Of a stretch of DNA of 64,000 nt, positions 17,155 to 26,956 are shown piece after piece (position 1 is the stretch's first letter; every line of letters begins with the position of its first letter). The stretch lies in NCBI GenBank assembly GCA_963784995.1, contig CAWATZ010000011.1:186001-250000 (forward strand), read 5' to 3'. Both the position numbers and the translations under genes were made by a program. Under the pieces are notes generated by a model that did no database searches, was not told the DNA's origin, and saw only the letters and a program-made list of their open reading frames with translations. The stretch comes from CAWATZ01 sp963784995 (GTDB lineage: Bacteria > Planctomycetota > Planctomycetia > Gemmatales > Gemmataceae).

Positions 17155-18279
17155 CTAACGCACGAACGTCCCAATCCGCTCCAGAAAGGCCGCATTGGAC
17201 GGGTACTCGGCCAGTTGCTTGACCAGTCCCTCCATCGCCAGCAGCGGGCTGTTGATCTTGAACAGGCTGCGCCGCAGCAGCGTGACGCGCTGCAGCACCT
17301 CCGCCGGCAGGATGCGTTCCTCCTTGCGCGTGCCGCTCTGGCCCAGGTCCAGGGCCGGATAGATGCGGCGGTCGGCCAGTCGGCGGTCCAGCACCAGCTC
17401 CATGTTGCCGGTGCCCTTGAACTCCTGGAAGATCAGGTCGTCCATCCGGCTGCCGGTCTCGATCAGGGCGGTGCCCAGCACGGTCAGCGAGCCGCCTTCC
17501 TCGAAGACGCGGGCCGAGCCGAAGAGCCGTTTGGGGATTTCCAGCGCCCGGATGTCCACGCCGCCCGACATGGTCCGGCCGCCGGCCGAGACGTTCTTGT
17601 TGTAGGCCCGGGCCAGCCGCGTCAGGCTGTCGAGCATGACGAAGACGTCGCGGCCCTGCTCCACCTGGCGCTTGGCCCGCTCGACCACCAGCTCGGCCGT
17701 GCGGGCGTGGCTGGCCGAGTCGCGGTCGGAGCTGCTGGCGATGACTTCGCCCTCGACGTTGCGGCGAAATTCCGTCACCTCCTCCGGCCGTTCGTCGATC
17801 AGCAGCAGGATCAGCTGCATCTCGCGATGGTTGCGCGCCACCGCCTCGGCGATGTGCTGCAACAGCACCGTCTTGCCGCTGCGGGGCGGAGCGACAATCA
17901 GGCCGCGCTGCCCCTTGCCGATGGGGGCCAGCATGTCGATGATGCGAGTGGTCAGCGGCTCGGGGCCGGTTTCCAGCCGGATCTGCTGGTGCGGATCGAT
18001 GGGGGTCAGATCGTCGAAGTTGCGGGCGCGATACTCCCCGGCCGGCTTGCCCTCGATGGTCTCGATGCGCGTCAGCCGGGGACCGCTCCCCTTGCGGGCG
18101 GGCTCAACCGGACCGCTGAGCAGCAAGCCCTCGCGCAAGCCCAGTTTGTGCAGCAGCGGGGCGGGGACGTGCGCATCGCTGGATTGCGCCGCGTAGTTGC
18201 GCGACGCCTGGCGCAGGAAGCCGTACCCCTTGGGGTGCATTTCCAGAACGCCCTTGGCCAATGAATTGTCGGAAGCCAT
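17155..18279 (-). CDS. rho: Transcription termination factor Rho
   Basis: 374 residues from the ATG at 18279. Rho is the hexameric RNA helicase that ends transcription. Visible are the cold-shock-like RNA-binding fold (KGYGFLRQ, residues 18-24), Walker A APPRSGKT (130-137), ILLLIDERPEEVTEFRR, Walker B VFVMLDSLTRLARAYN, and the Q/R-loop region GSLTVLGTALIETGSRMDDLIFQEFKGTGN with RRIYPALDLGQSGTR. It is about 45 residues shorter than E. coli Rho, because the N-terminal helical Rho_N domain is missing; the protein begins directly at the RNA-binding fold. It follows yidC on the same strand with a 254-bp gap that contains hairpins. Confidence 0.96.
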   Translation of the reverse strand: MASDNSLAKGVLEMHPKGYGFLRQASRNYAAQSSDAHVPAPLLHKLGLREGLLLSGPVEPARKGSGPRLTRIETIEGKPAGEYRARNFDDLTPIDPHQQIRLETGPEPLTTRIIDMLAPIGKGQRGLIVAPPRSGKTVLLQHIAEAVARNHREMQLILLLIDERPEEVTEFRRNVEGEVIASSSDRDSASHARTAELVVERAKRQVEQGRDVFVMLDSLTRLARAYNKNVSAGGRTMSGGVDIRALEIPKRLFGSARVFEEGGSLTVLGTALIETGSRMDDLIFQEFKGTGNMELVLDRRLADRRIYPALDLGQSGTRKEERILPAEVLQRVTLLRRSLFKINSPLLAMEGLVKQLAEYPSNAAFLERIGTFVR

Positions 18280-18388
18280 AAACGTCTCGTGAGAGCGGAA
18301 AACTCAGGTTCTGCCCATCCTCGCTCAGACCTTGCGAGGAGACACGGCCGTCACGAAAGTGCCCCGGTCCCGGCGGGGAGGCGAATCG

Positions 18389-18439
18389 GTCAGGCGTGCA
18401 AGTCTGACAGTGCGGTCCTGTCAGGCTGGAAAGCCTGAC
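18389..18439. repeat. Two tandem hairpins between yidC and rho
   Basis: Two units, GTCAG-10 nt-CTGAC (18389-18408) and GTCAGGC-TGGAAA-GCCTGAC (18420-18439), each followed by a variant of TGCGGTC. They lie downstream of yidC and about 110 nt before the rho start, so they could end the yidC transcript or form part of the rho leader. Confidence 0.6.
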
Positions 18440-18533
18440 CTGCGGTCGCACTGGGGATAAAAGCGGATTATCAGGGCGACAAGCTCTCCTGTCAATGGGC
18501 TGGAGACCAGGAAAAGCAACTTCTTTGGACCGG

Positions 18534-21068
18534 TTATCCCTTCTTCTCGGCCTGTTCCAGGACCTCGCTCCACCATTTGCCGAGCCGCTTTTTGAGGGAC
18601 CGAAACGACTGGACCATTCGACCCAGGAAGGACGTCGGCTCCGGCTCGGGCTCCTCGGCCCGGCCCGGCTCGCGCTTGCGGCCCCGACCGGCCTTGCCCC
18701 GGCGCGCCCGGCCATCGCCGCCCGCCGCTGGACGCGATGACACCCCGGTGACGTTGCTGCCAGCCGTGACCGCTGCGCTTCGGGCGGGCCCCGGGCTCGC
18801 CGAACCGCGGGCCGCGCCCTCGGCCGGACCCTGGCCGCCGTGCGGCCGGAACTTGGGCAGCAGCTTGCGCTCGGCAAAGCCCCACAGGCTGCTGGCGATG
18901 AAATAGAGGCACAGGCCCGACGCCACCTTGTAGAACATCAGGCCCATGAAGACCATCATCCACTTCATCATCTTCTGCTGCATTTCCTGCTGCTCGTCGG
19001 TCGGCGGCGGCGTCATCATCTTCTGCTGGGCCAGCATCAGGGCCACCGCGATCACCGGCAGCAGGTTGAAGTACGGCCCCAGGTAGAAGATGCCGCCATA
19101 GTCCTCCGGCCGGCTGATCCACGGGATCGATTGGCCCCAGCCGATCAGCATGTCCGGGGCCGACAGGTTGATGATCCACGTCGGCCAGAAGGGCGCCAGC
19201 CGGAAGGTGATGCTCTCCTGCAAGGCGAAGTACAGGCCCATGAAGATCGGCATTTGCAGCAGCAAGAGCCAGCAGGTGCCGAACGGGTTGATGTTGTACT
19301 TGCGATACAGCTCCATCTGGGCCTGGACCAGGGCCTGTTTGTCGTTCTTGTACTTCTCCTGCAGGGCCTTCATCTCCGGCATGATCCCCTGCATGCGCAC
19401 GCTCATCAGCGCCTGCTTCCGGCTGATCGGGAACATGAGGGCCCGCACCAGCACCGTGAGCAGGATGATCGACAGACCGTAACTGCGCACGAGGGCGTAG
19501 ATGCCGGCCAGGACCCAGTGCATCAGATTGGTGCAGTGGATCACCAGTTCGGTCATGTAAAAGTAGCTGAAGAACTTGCCGATCCCGGACGAAGGGTAGT
19601 CGGTCATCGTGTTCAGTTTCAGCGTCTTGACGTAGCGCTCGATCACCTGCGGCGGCACCGCGGCGTCGCCGGTCTGCTGGGCCAGCAGGCTCGGCTTGAC
19701 CGGGCCATTGTAAAGCAGGTAGCGATGCGTCACCGGCTTGTCCGCCGTCAGCTTGATCGGCTCGGACATGACTCGCACGGTGATGTCGTCCTGCCACAGC
19801 GGCTGGACCTTGAATTCCTCTCGGATGTCAGAAGCAATCGCCCGGCCCTGGCTGTCGGTGCTGTAGACGATGCCGACTCGCGTCCCCGGACGCCAGTTCA
19901 GGAACATGTCCGGCCTTGAAGGATAAAACTCCGCCGACGGACCGCCCGCGCGGAAGGGACGATCCAGCGTCAGCGTCCCGGTTTCCTGGTTGACGCTCTT
20001 GACGGCGCCGCGAAACACGGCCGTCTCCTCGGTCGGCCTGGCCCGTTCGAGGAAGGTTTGGTCCTTCTGGTTGTCATCGACCACGATCGCCGACGCGAAA
20101 TACTGCACGACCACGGCGGCATAGCGCAGCACCTGCCCCTGCTGCCGTTTGACCTCGTTGCCGCCCTGCCACAGATCGATTTGCCGCAGGTCTTGCAAGT
20201 CGCGTTCGTAAATCCGCCCGTCCTTCTCCAGGGCGATCAGGGAGTTGCGGAAGACGCTGGTGTACCAGTGCCCCTCGATCGGCAAGCCGTGGGCGCCGGT
20301 CATCTGGTAGCGCAGTTTCAGCTCCTTCTTGTCCTTGAGCTGGAACTGGACTTCCAGGCCGACGTGATACTCCCCTTCGGCCAGCGAGTACTTCTTGAAG
20401 ATCTCCAGGCCCCATTCCTTGACCTCGGTCTTGAACGTGATGGTCCAGCGGGGCCGGCCGTCTTCGGTCTTGTCTTCCACCGCTGCCTCACCGTCCTTCT
20501 TGACGACCTCCCAGACAACGTTGCCCAGGGTGTCGAGCGGCCGGTTGTCGGTTGGGTGATCGGGATCGTACAGGAACAGCTGGTACGAGGGGTTCTCCAC
20601 GTTGGGGGATTTGGGCACCAGCGACAGCGGCACCGGCATGTCCCCCTGGAGTTCCGGCCTGCCTACCGGGCTGGCCTGCTGGAACTTGTTCAGCACCACC
20701 CGGCGCACGCTGGCTCCGCGAGGATCAAACTTGACCTGCAGATGGAACGTTGAGGTCCGATCGTTACTGCCCAGGGTCAGGATCTGGGCTTCCGGCGTGA
20801 CACTGGGCCGAGCCGGCGGCTCGATCGGTTTGGGTTTGAGTGGGACGGTCCGGGCCAGCGCGTCGGCCGCGATCAGCCAGGGGCTCGCCGGGCCGGCCGT
20901 CAGCCCGAGGACTGAGGCGATGGTCTGGGGCTTTGGCGGCGGTTCCTTCGTGACCTCCACCGGAGCACTGATGGGCTTTTGCGGCCAGAGCCGGCGCTTG
21001 GTCTCCATCCAGGCGACGAACAGCAGGAACGACAGAATGATAAACAGCAGGAAGTTCTTTTGCTGCAT
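18534..21068 (-). CDS. yidC: Membrane protein insertase YidC
   Basis: 844 residues from the ATG at 21068; an in-frame TTG six codons upstream has no better ribosome site. It inserts and folds inner-membrane proteins, alone or with SecYEG. TM1 is MQQKNFLLFIILSFLLFVAW; a large periplasmic P1 domain follows (about 40-480), then the conserved five-helix core: ILLTVLVRALMFPISRKQ with the groove arginine, the cytoplasmic hairpin MPEMKALQEKYKND, NPFGTCWLLLLQMPIFMGLYFALQ, and FMGLMFYKVASGLCLYFIASSLWGFAE. The C-terminal tail (about 110 residues) is Arg/Lys/Gly-rich and fits ribosome binding. It is longer than the E. coli protein (548) mostly through P1 and the tail. Confidence 0.96.
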   Translation of the reverse strand: MQQKNFLLFIILSFLLFVAWMETKRRLWPQKPISAPVEVTKEPPPKPQTIASVLGLTAGPASPWLIAADALARTVPLKPKPIEPPARPSVTPEAQILTLGSNDRTSTFHLQVKFDPRGASVRRVVLNKFQQASPVGRPELQGDMPVPLSLVPKSPNVENPSYQLFLYDPDHPTDNRPLDTLGNVVWEVVKKDGEAAVEDKTEDGRPRWTITFKTEVKEWGLEIFKKYSLAEGEYHVGLEVQFQLKDKKELKLRYQMTGAHGLPIEGHWYTSVFRNSLIALEKDGRIYERDLQDLRQIDLWQGGNEVKRQQGQVLRYAAVVVQYFASAIVVDDNQKDQTFLERARPTEETAVFRGAVKSVNQETGTLTLDRPFRAGGPSAEFYPSRPDMFLNWRPGTRVGIVYSTDSQGRAIASDIREEFKVQPLWQDDITVRVMSEPIKLTADKPVTHRYLLYNGPVKPSLLAQQTGDAAVPPQVIERYVKTLKLNTMTDYPSSGIGKFFSYFYMTELVIHCTNLMHWVLAGIYALVRSYGLSIILLTVLVRALMFPISRKQALMSVRMQGIMPEMKALQEKYKNDKQALVQAQMELYRKYNINPFGTCWLLLLQMPIFMGLYFALQESITFRLAPFWPTWIINLSAPDMLIGWGQSIPWISRPEDYGGIFYLGPYFNLLPVIAVALMLAQQKMMTPPPTDEQQEMQQKMMKWMMVFMGLMFYKVASGLCLYFIASSLWGFAERKLLPKFRPHGGQGPAEGAARGSASPGPARSAAVTAGSNVTGVSSRPAAGGDGRARRGKAGRGRKREPGRAEEPEPEPTSFLGRMVQSFRSLKKRLGKWWSEVLEQAEKKG

Positions 21069-21223
21069 GGCGCCGCTCAAGGACAAAGACCAGAGGGGAA
21101 AGAAGACGTCTCCTTGCGTCCCGCATTCCGGTTCTCAGGTCTTTATAGCAGCCCTGGGCGGGTCGTGTCAGCGCGAGGCTTGGCCGAGCGCGCTCACCGC
21201 CCACTGCGGAGGCGGTTTGCAGC

Positions 21224-21312
21224 TGCCGAGCCGCGCACGCAGCGCAGCGGAGTAAGCGGCCCTGGGGGCTCCCAGGCCGCTTACTCCGCTGCGCTGCGTG
21301 CGCGGCTCGGCA
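21224..21312. repeat. Palindromic repeat family C, copy 2
   Basis: A perfect 38-bp stem (21224-21261 with 21275-21312). The 13-nt spacer holds its own CTGGG/CCCAG pair. It sits 6 bp beyond the stop of the metallophosphoesterase gene and upstream of yidC, both on the minus strand. Confidence 0.92.
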
Positions 21313-21318
21313 AATTGG

Positions 21319-22098
21319 TCAGCGGCCATCGCGGAGGCGGTCGCCCAGGAAGTTCTCCAGCTCGGGAATGGCGTAAATCTTGCGAATGGTCGTCTCGATG
21401 TCGTACTCGACCCGGCGGTACTGGATCGTGTCGTCGCTCAGCAGGATGTAGCAGGCCCGCCAGTCGCCATCGCGCGGCTGGCCGACCGAGCCGACGTTGC
21501 ACAGCGTCTTCCGGCCGTCCAGGCGATAGGTGAAATCGATCTCCTCGGGGCTGTTGAAGGTGTACAGGTCGTCAGGCGCCTGCTCGACGAAGATGCCGGG
21601 TACGTGGGTGTGGCCCTGGAAACAGTAACGCGGCACCAGGGCGAAGATGCGTTCCATCTTGCGCTGGTTGTAGATGTCCTCGGGGAAGACGTATTCGTTG
21701 AGCGGATTGCGGGCCGAGCCGTGGACGAAGAGGAAGCCGTTCTCGATGTCCTTGCAGTTTTCCTTGAAACTGCGCGGCCGTTCGGCCAGGAACTCCCAGC
21801 GGCGTTCGCGCGTCGGCCGGCTCTCGCCGGGGGCTTCCAGCTGCTCGCGGGTCCAGAAAATGGCACGCTCGGCCGGGGGATTGAAACCCTCCGGATCGAA
21901 CATGGCCCCCTGGTCGTGGTTGCCCAGCAAGACCACCTTGCACTTCATCACCAGGTCCACGCATTCCCGGGGATTGGGACCATAGCCGACCACGTCGCCC
22001 AGACAGTAAATGTCGGTGACGTGATGCTTCTCGATGTCCCGGAGGACCGCTTGCAGGGCTTCCAGGTTGCTGTGAATGTCGCTGATGATCGCCTTCAC
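21319..22098 (-). CDS. Metallophosphoesterase (YfcE/diadenosine-tetraphosphatase-like)
   Basis: 259 residues. The GTG at 22098 is chosen because GGGAGAG precedes it and the protein then begins at once with the first metal motif; the longer frame adds an unrelated Cys-rich lead. Calcineurin-type motifs are all present: SDIHSNLEAL (D and H), CLGDVVGYGPNP, LLGNHD, FVHGS and FQGHTHVPG. These coordinate a two-metal centre in phosphodiesterases and phosphatases. The protein continues with SVGQPRDGDWRACY, common in this subfamily. The substrate is not known. It is likely cytosolic, as no signal peptide is seen. It is probably transcribed alone. Confidence 0.9.
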   Translation of the reverse strand: MKAIISDIHSNLEALQAVLRDIEKHHVTDIYCLGDVVGYGPNPRECVDLVMKCKVVLLGNHDQGAMFDPEGFNPPAERAIFWTREQLEAPGESRPTRERRWEFLAERPRSFKENCKDIENGFLFVHGSARNPLNEYVFPEDIYNQRKMERIFALVPRYCFQGHTHVPGIFVEQAPDDLYTFNSPEEIDFTYRLDGRKTLCNVGSVGQPRDGDWRACYILLSDDTIQYRRVEYDIETTIRKIYAIPELENFLGDRLRDGR

Positions 22099-22251
22099 GC
22101 TGACTCTCCCGGGCTTGTCGCGCAGGCGCGACCCACACTGTTGCTGGAATCGAGGACAGCAGGGGTCGTGCTGGGCAGTCTGTCCATGCAAGTGTACCTG
22201 GCATCTTCAAATAGTGTCAAGTCTTAGGCGCTCCGGAGCCGCTTGCTGCTT

Positions 22252-22301
22252 TTGATTTATCGTTTCGCGCTGGACCGGCCGAGCGCGAAACGATAAATCA
22301 A
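22252..22301. repeat. Palindromic repeat family A, copy 2
   Basis: A perfect 19-bp stem, 22252-22270 with 22283-22301, with a 12-nt loop. The arms match copy 1 at 5203-5250 but the loops differ. It lies 8 bp beyond the stop of the subtilisin-like gene (-), so it again marks a gene end. Confidence 0.88.
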
Positions 22302-22308
22302 GAAGGCA

Positions 22309-25268
22309 TCACCTCGGCCCCTCATAGACCCGCAGCACCTCGCCGGGTTCAATCCGCAGGCGCTTGAGCAACCCGGCCGGCGTGGTGTCCGGCCGGGTGG
22401 TGGTGGCGGCCATCCCGGCGGCAAAGCTGGCGGCCAGGCCGGTGCCGCGCTTCTGGTCGATGGCGTCGTAGGCCAGCACGTCCGGCTTGCTGGCCATCTC
22501 CTGGTTGAGCGGCGGGCCGCCGGCGCTGTCGGGCTGCCGGCGATCGTTTTCGTCGGCCGACCCGACGGTCACGACCCGCCTGGCATCAGCCGGCATTCCC
22601 AGGGTGCCCATGTCCGTGGCGAAGGTGTGCCAGATGGCCCGACCCTGTCCTTGCAGGGTTTCCACGAACAGCCGTGGCCGAACCTCGCCCACCTTGCGGG
22701 CCGCCGGCAGCGTCGGCGTCTCGGCGGGCCGGGTGCTTTCCGGCGCTTTCCCCTCGATCCGCACCAGGTAGCGGCCGGCTTTTGGGACTTTCACCTGCAG
22801 GACGTGTTCGTAGGTGCCGGTCCGCGGCGTTCGGTCCAGCCGTTGCGGATAGCCGACCGTCTCGGCCACCACCTCCAGATCGTCGGCCGGCTGCTTCTCG
22901 CCCTTGGGATCGGGCTGATACAGCAGCACGACGCGGAAACTGGCCAGCGGCCGGCGATAGGGATCATCGCCAATCTGGAAGAAGCTCGGGTCGTGGGCTT
23001 CCTTCCATTGCAGCGAGATCCGCAGCTGGGCCCCCTCGGGCAGTTCGTGGACCACCTGTCCGGCCGAGCGCCAGGCGAGGAAGTTCAGCTCCCGGCTCCA
23101 GACCTCGGCAGGCAGCCGGCTGGTCGCGGGCAGGAACTCCATGACGCCATTGCCGTCCTCGTCGCGGAACAGCCCGCTCCAGGCTTGCCCCTGCGTGTCG
23201 CCGGCCGCCTGGAACCACAGGGCCGAGCGGAAGGGCCGATCGTCGAAATACCGGCTCAGGGTGCTGGTGCCGTCCACCGGATAGCCGTCGGTCCAGACCA
23301 GGCCCGACGCCACGATCTTGACGTCCTTCAGACCGCGGACCTGACGCTGCAAGGCGAAGTAGCGCTCCACCCGCTCGGTGTAGTTTTGCTGCTCCTTGTC
23401 GAACTCGGCCTGCCGGCGGAAATAGTCCTGCCGCCGTTTGACCGTCTCGTCATCGACCCCGAAATCCGCGAGGATTTTGCGGCGTTCGTCGAGCAGCTGG
23501 TCCTTGCGGAAGTTGATCGATCGGCCCTCCGCCTCCAGCTGGGCCAGCCGGTTTTCCATGTCCAGCGACCGCGGCGTGTCGCCGGCAATGGCCTGGGCGA
23601 CGCTGAACAGCTGGTAAGGAGCGCCCGGGTCAATGCGGATCAGGGTCAATTCAACCCCCGGGGCGGCCTTCATCAAGGCCAGGGCATAGCGGGTGCCGTG
23701 ACCCAGCTCCTGGGCCGGGCCCGTTTCGGGATCGGGAAGCAGGTTGGGACTGCGCTCGGCGGTCAGGTCCACCATCCGGGTCCCGACAGGCAGTTGCTTG
23801 CCGCGCAACTGCTGCCAGCCGCGAAAATCGCCATCGACCACCGCCACGCGAGTGCCCTGGCCCTGCCGGCCCATCAGGTGCAATTGCTCCACGCCGGTCT
23901 TGCGCAGCGGCTCGAAGTTGGAGCGGGCCTTGTTGGGATCGTCCTGCATCATCGGCCGGGCGACGCGCGGCAACCGCACCCCGGCCACGTCGGGCAGAGC
24001 GGCCAGGCGGACGGCCATCTTCGGCTCGGTCAGGACGGTCACCAGCGGTCCCGTCGAGCCTTCCACCACCAGATCGGGGACGGCGTCGCGCAGCGTCTCC
24101 CGCCACTCCCGATCCCTTTCGGTGGGGGTGTAGCCGAGGATCACCTCCAGCCGGCGGCGCTTGTCCGCCGCGGCCATGTCCGTGAGTAATTCGCGCAAAT
24201 CCGGCGACACTTTTTCCTGGCCCTCCGGAATGGGCGGAGGCGTCTTCCGGAGAGCGGGCAGGGGCGTTTGCGGTTGTGGCAACACTTCCACGACGCGGAT
24301 GGCCGGTACAATCCGGAAGAACAGCGGCAGGTCCAGGGTCAGCAGCTGCGGACCGGCCTGCTTGAGGAAAATGTCCATCAGGTCGCGATTGACCTTGCTG
24401 GCGAGAACGTCGATAAAGAGGGCGCGGAGCATTTCCGCCGCCTCGGGATGGGCAGCCATGTGGATCAGCAAGCGCACCTCGACGGTGGTGCGATCCACGG
24501 TGTTGTCGCCGCGAACCACGTTGACCGGGAGGGTGTCCAGGAACTCCTCGCCGGCCGGGGTGGCCCGCCACAGGGCGAGGATGCCCTGCACCACCTTCTT
24601 GCCTTCGGGATGGTCGTACCAGGCATCGAGGATCTTGCGGACCACCGCCTTGCCGGTCGGCAAGGGCGCAGATCGGCCAGCAGGCTCGGCCGGAGCAGGG
24701 CCCAGCCGGCCGGTTGGCGGCGCAGGTCGCTGGCCAGCAGGTCCACCCACCCCGAGGGAACCACGCCCACCAGCCGGGTCTTGCCGCGGTCGTCGAAGCC
24801 GGCCGCTTCAACGAAGCCCAGCGGTGCCAGCACCCGCCGCACCTCGTCGCGCAGCTGCCGGGCGCGAGCGCTGGTCAGACCCGCGGTCAGCTCGACGTGG
24901 ACGCGCACCAGCTTGTCCTTCTCGGGTGGGGGAGTGTAGCCCTTCGGCTGCAGCCGGACCGTCTGGACGTGGGGCTCGTGGAGCATCTCGCGGGCCTTCG
25001 CCGAGGGCACGGTTCCCAGCATGGTCGTTGCCTTCGGATCGATAGGATCAGCCGGATCGTCGGGATCTTCCTTGAAGCCGAGGTCCTCCAGCTTGCTCTT
25101 CATGTCGCGGAAGGCCAGCACGCGCTCGGTGCGGAACCCCTCGATGTCAAAGCGGACCAGGGCGTCGTACTCGGGCGGCGGAGGCGGCGAAGGAGGAGCG
25201 GCCGGGGAACCTGGGACAATCAGGGCCAGGAGAAGGATCAGGCCGGGAAGAACGGTTCGACGGAGCAT
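22309..25268 (-). CDS. Secreted subtilisin-like protein lacking the catalytic serine (one apparent frameshift)
   Basis: The start is the ATG at 25268, with signal peptide MLRRTVLPGLILLLALIVPG. The first third (to about 24664) and the rest are in different frames; the length, 2960 nt, is one base short of a multiple of three, so a lost base near LLADLRP/LPTGKAVV would give one protein of about 986 residues. The second part has a subtilase-like core: VAVVDGDFRGW (Asp region, near 23835) and LGHGTRYAL (His region, near 23698). The serine motif, normally GTSMAxP, reads GTGLAASFAAG at about 22417-22446, so Ser is Gly. A 130-residue coiled stretch and a beta domain (LVRIEGKAPES) lie between. It is probably a non-catalytic binding or scaffold protein; alternatively the serine comes from elsewhere. 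The family assignment is moderate. Confidence 0.6.
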
Positions 25269-25495
25269 GACAGAGAGATCCCGTGCGACAGGAGGACCGA
25301 TACCCGAGGGGCCAGGCCGGGAGGAGATACTTCCTTGCCGGCATCATACCATCATAGAGTATGCCACAGCTTTCCGGAACAGCGCTGCGCGGGCAAAACG
25401 CAAGATGAGGCTGTTTTTCGAGCGGCGCGATTTGGTAACGGATACTCCATCGGCAGGAGCGAGCCGGTCCGAGAACGCGAGGAAAGGAGGAACGC

Positions 25496-26283
25496 ATGTC
25501 GTTCGCCAACCAGGTGGCGGTGGTCACGGGAGCGTCCAGCGGCATCGGCTGGGCGTGTCCAGGGCGCTGGCCGGCAAAGGCTGCAAGGTCGGCCTGATCG
25601 CCCGCCGTCGCGAACTGCTGGAACAGCTGGGCAAGGAGATCGAGCAGGCCGGCGGTCAGTGCGCCCTGGCCGCCGCCGACGTGGCCGACCGCCAGGCGAC
25701 GCTGGCTGCCTTCGCCCAGCTGCGCGAGAAGCTGGGGCCGGTGGACCTGATGGTGGCCAACGCCGGGGTCGGCCGGCCGACGACGCTGGACCCGATCAAC
25801 GTTGCCGAGATTGAGCAGATGTTTCGGGTCAACGTCTTTGGCATGATTTACTCGATCGAGGCGGTGCTGCCGGAGATGCTGCGGCGCAAGAGCGGCCACA
25901 TCGCCGCCGTGTCCAGCCTGGGCGGCTACAAGGGCCTGCCCGGCGAGTCCGGGTACTGCTCCACCAAGGCGGCCGTCAACTGTTACGTGGAGGGCCTGCG
26001 GATTCATCTGCGCGACAAGGGCATCGCGGTGACGACGATTTGCCCCGGGTTCGTCAAGACGCCGATGACGGACGTGAACGAGTTCAAGATGCCGTTCCTG
26101 ATGAGCGCGGAGAAGGCGGCCCGGAAGATCGTGCGGGCGCTGGAGCGGAAGAAGAAGGTGTACAATTTTCCGCTGGGGACGACCTTGCTGGTGAAGATGT
26201 CGCGCTGGCTGCCGGACTGGATGGTGGCCCGGTCGATGGGCGAGTACAATGAGAAGCCGCCGGTGCAGCCGGGGCCGATGTGA
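25496..26283 (+). CDS. Short-chain dehydrogenase/reductase (one apparent frameshift)
   Basis: The start is the ATG at 25496, directly behind AAAGGAGG. MSFANQVAVVTGASSGIG carries the glycine-rich NAD(P) site; the frame then shifts by one base near 25551 (GWA to SRALAGKGCKVGLIARR), and the length is one base short of a multiple of three. The remaining SDR motifs are intact: NAG in MVANAGVG, the catalytic Ser in AAVSSLGG, YCSTK with Tyr and Lys, and CPGFVKTPM. Restored length is about 262 residues, normal for a classical SDR. The C-terminal segment with LVKMSRWLPDWMV is somewhat hydrophobic and might associate with membrane. It is divergent from the subtilisin-like gene across 227 bp. The substrate is unknown. 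Confidence 0.85.
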
Positions 26284-26455
26284 GTGGCTCGACCAACGTT
26301 CGCTTGCCATCCGGCCCCGTTCCTGTTGCCCTGGCAATGTTCGCCAGACCTGACCATAATGTCCAGGATGGCATTTGTTCGTGGCCAAACGATTGTGGGA
26401 CGAGATGGGCAGCAGTAACTGACCGATTCTTGATGTCCAGTGAGCAGAGGCACGG

Positions 26456-26956
26456 ATGCTACCCACAAATCAGCAAATGGAAGCCCTTTCGCGGGCATAC
26501 GTGCGAGCGCTGGCGGCCTGGGCTGGAGTCATTTGCGGCGAACCGCGTGAGGACTACGGTCTGGATCTCTTCCTTCGCGGGGTTTACCTCGAAGGAGGTC
26601 AGTACCTGGATTCCTGCTGCCAGATCGATTTGCAGGTGAAGAGCACGACGCGAGCGGAAGTGAGCGACACCGAGATCCGGTACGATCTTGAAGTCAGGAC
26701 TTACGACCTCTTGCGACGGCTCACGCCTGTCCCAAGTTTGCTGATCCTTTATCTGCTGCCCAGCGGATCCGATTGGCTGGAGCAGTCGGAGATGGGATTG
26801 CTGCTGTGTGGTTGTGCTTACTGGCGCTCTCTGCGTGGGGCTCCGGCTACCACGAACGAAGCGACGATTCGCATCGCTGTGCCGAGAGCGAATGTGTTTT
26901 CTGCGGCTGCCATCGTGCAGATGATGGACCGATTGCGACAGGGGTTACTGTTATGA
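26456..26956 (+). CDS. DUF4365-like protein (possible PD-(D/E)XK-fold nuclease)
   Basis: 166 residues. The start MLPTNQQMEALSRAYVRAL fits DUF4365 proteins, which open with a helix and AxxxGxxxxxxxxDxGxD: here AGVICGEPREDYGLDLFL, followed by CQIDLQVKST. The D...QxK spacing is like the metal-binding centre of PD-(D/E)XK nucleases, with Gln in place of Glu. The protein continues with strands PSLLILYLLP and ends in a helix. Its stop TGA overlaps the ATG of the next gene (ATGA at 26953-26956), so the two are translationally coupled. DUF4365 domains are often found in defence-related contexts, but no other defence gene is near. The role is not known. Confidence 0.65.
   Translation: MLPTNQQMEALSRAYVRALAAWAGVICGEPREDYGLDLFLRGVYLEGGQYLDSCCQIDLQVKSTTRAEVSDTEIRYDLEVRTYDLLRRLTPVPSLLILYLLPSGSDWLEQSEMGLLLCGCAYWRSLRGAPATTNEATIRIAVPRANVFSAAAIVQMMDRLRQGLLL

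Noticed and set aside
14893..18264. An open frame of 1123 codons on the plus strand
   Set aside because: It is antisense to the secreted coiled-coil gene and rho, is His/Gln/Leu-rich low complexity, and has no motif; long antisense frames are common at this GC content.
24465..25268. Two separate genes in the subtilisin-like region
   Set aside because: The first frame carries the signal peptide and stops making sense exactly where the second begins to, and one lost base joins them; no ribosome site or ATG start opens the second part.
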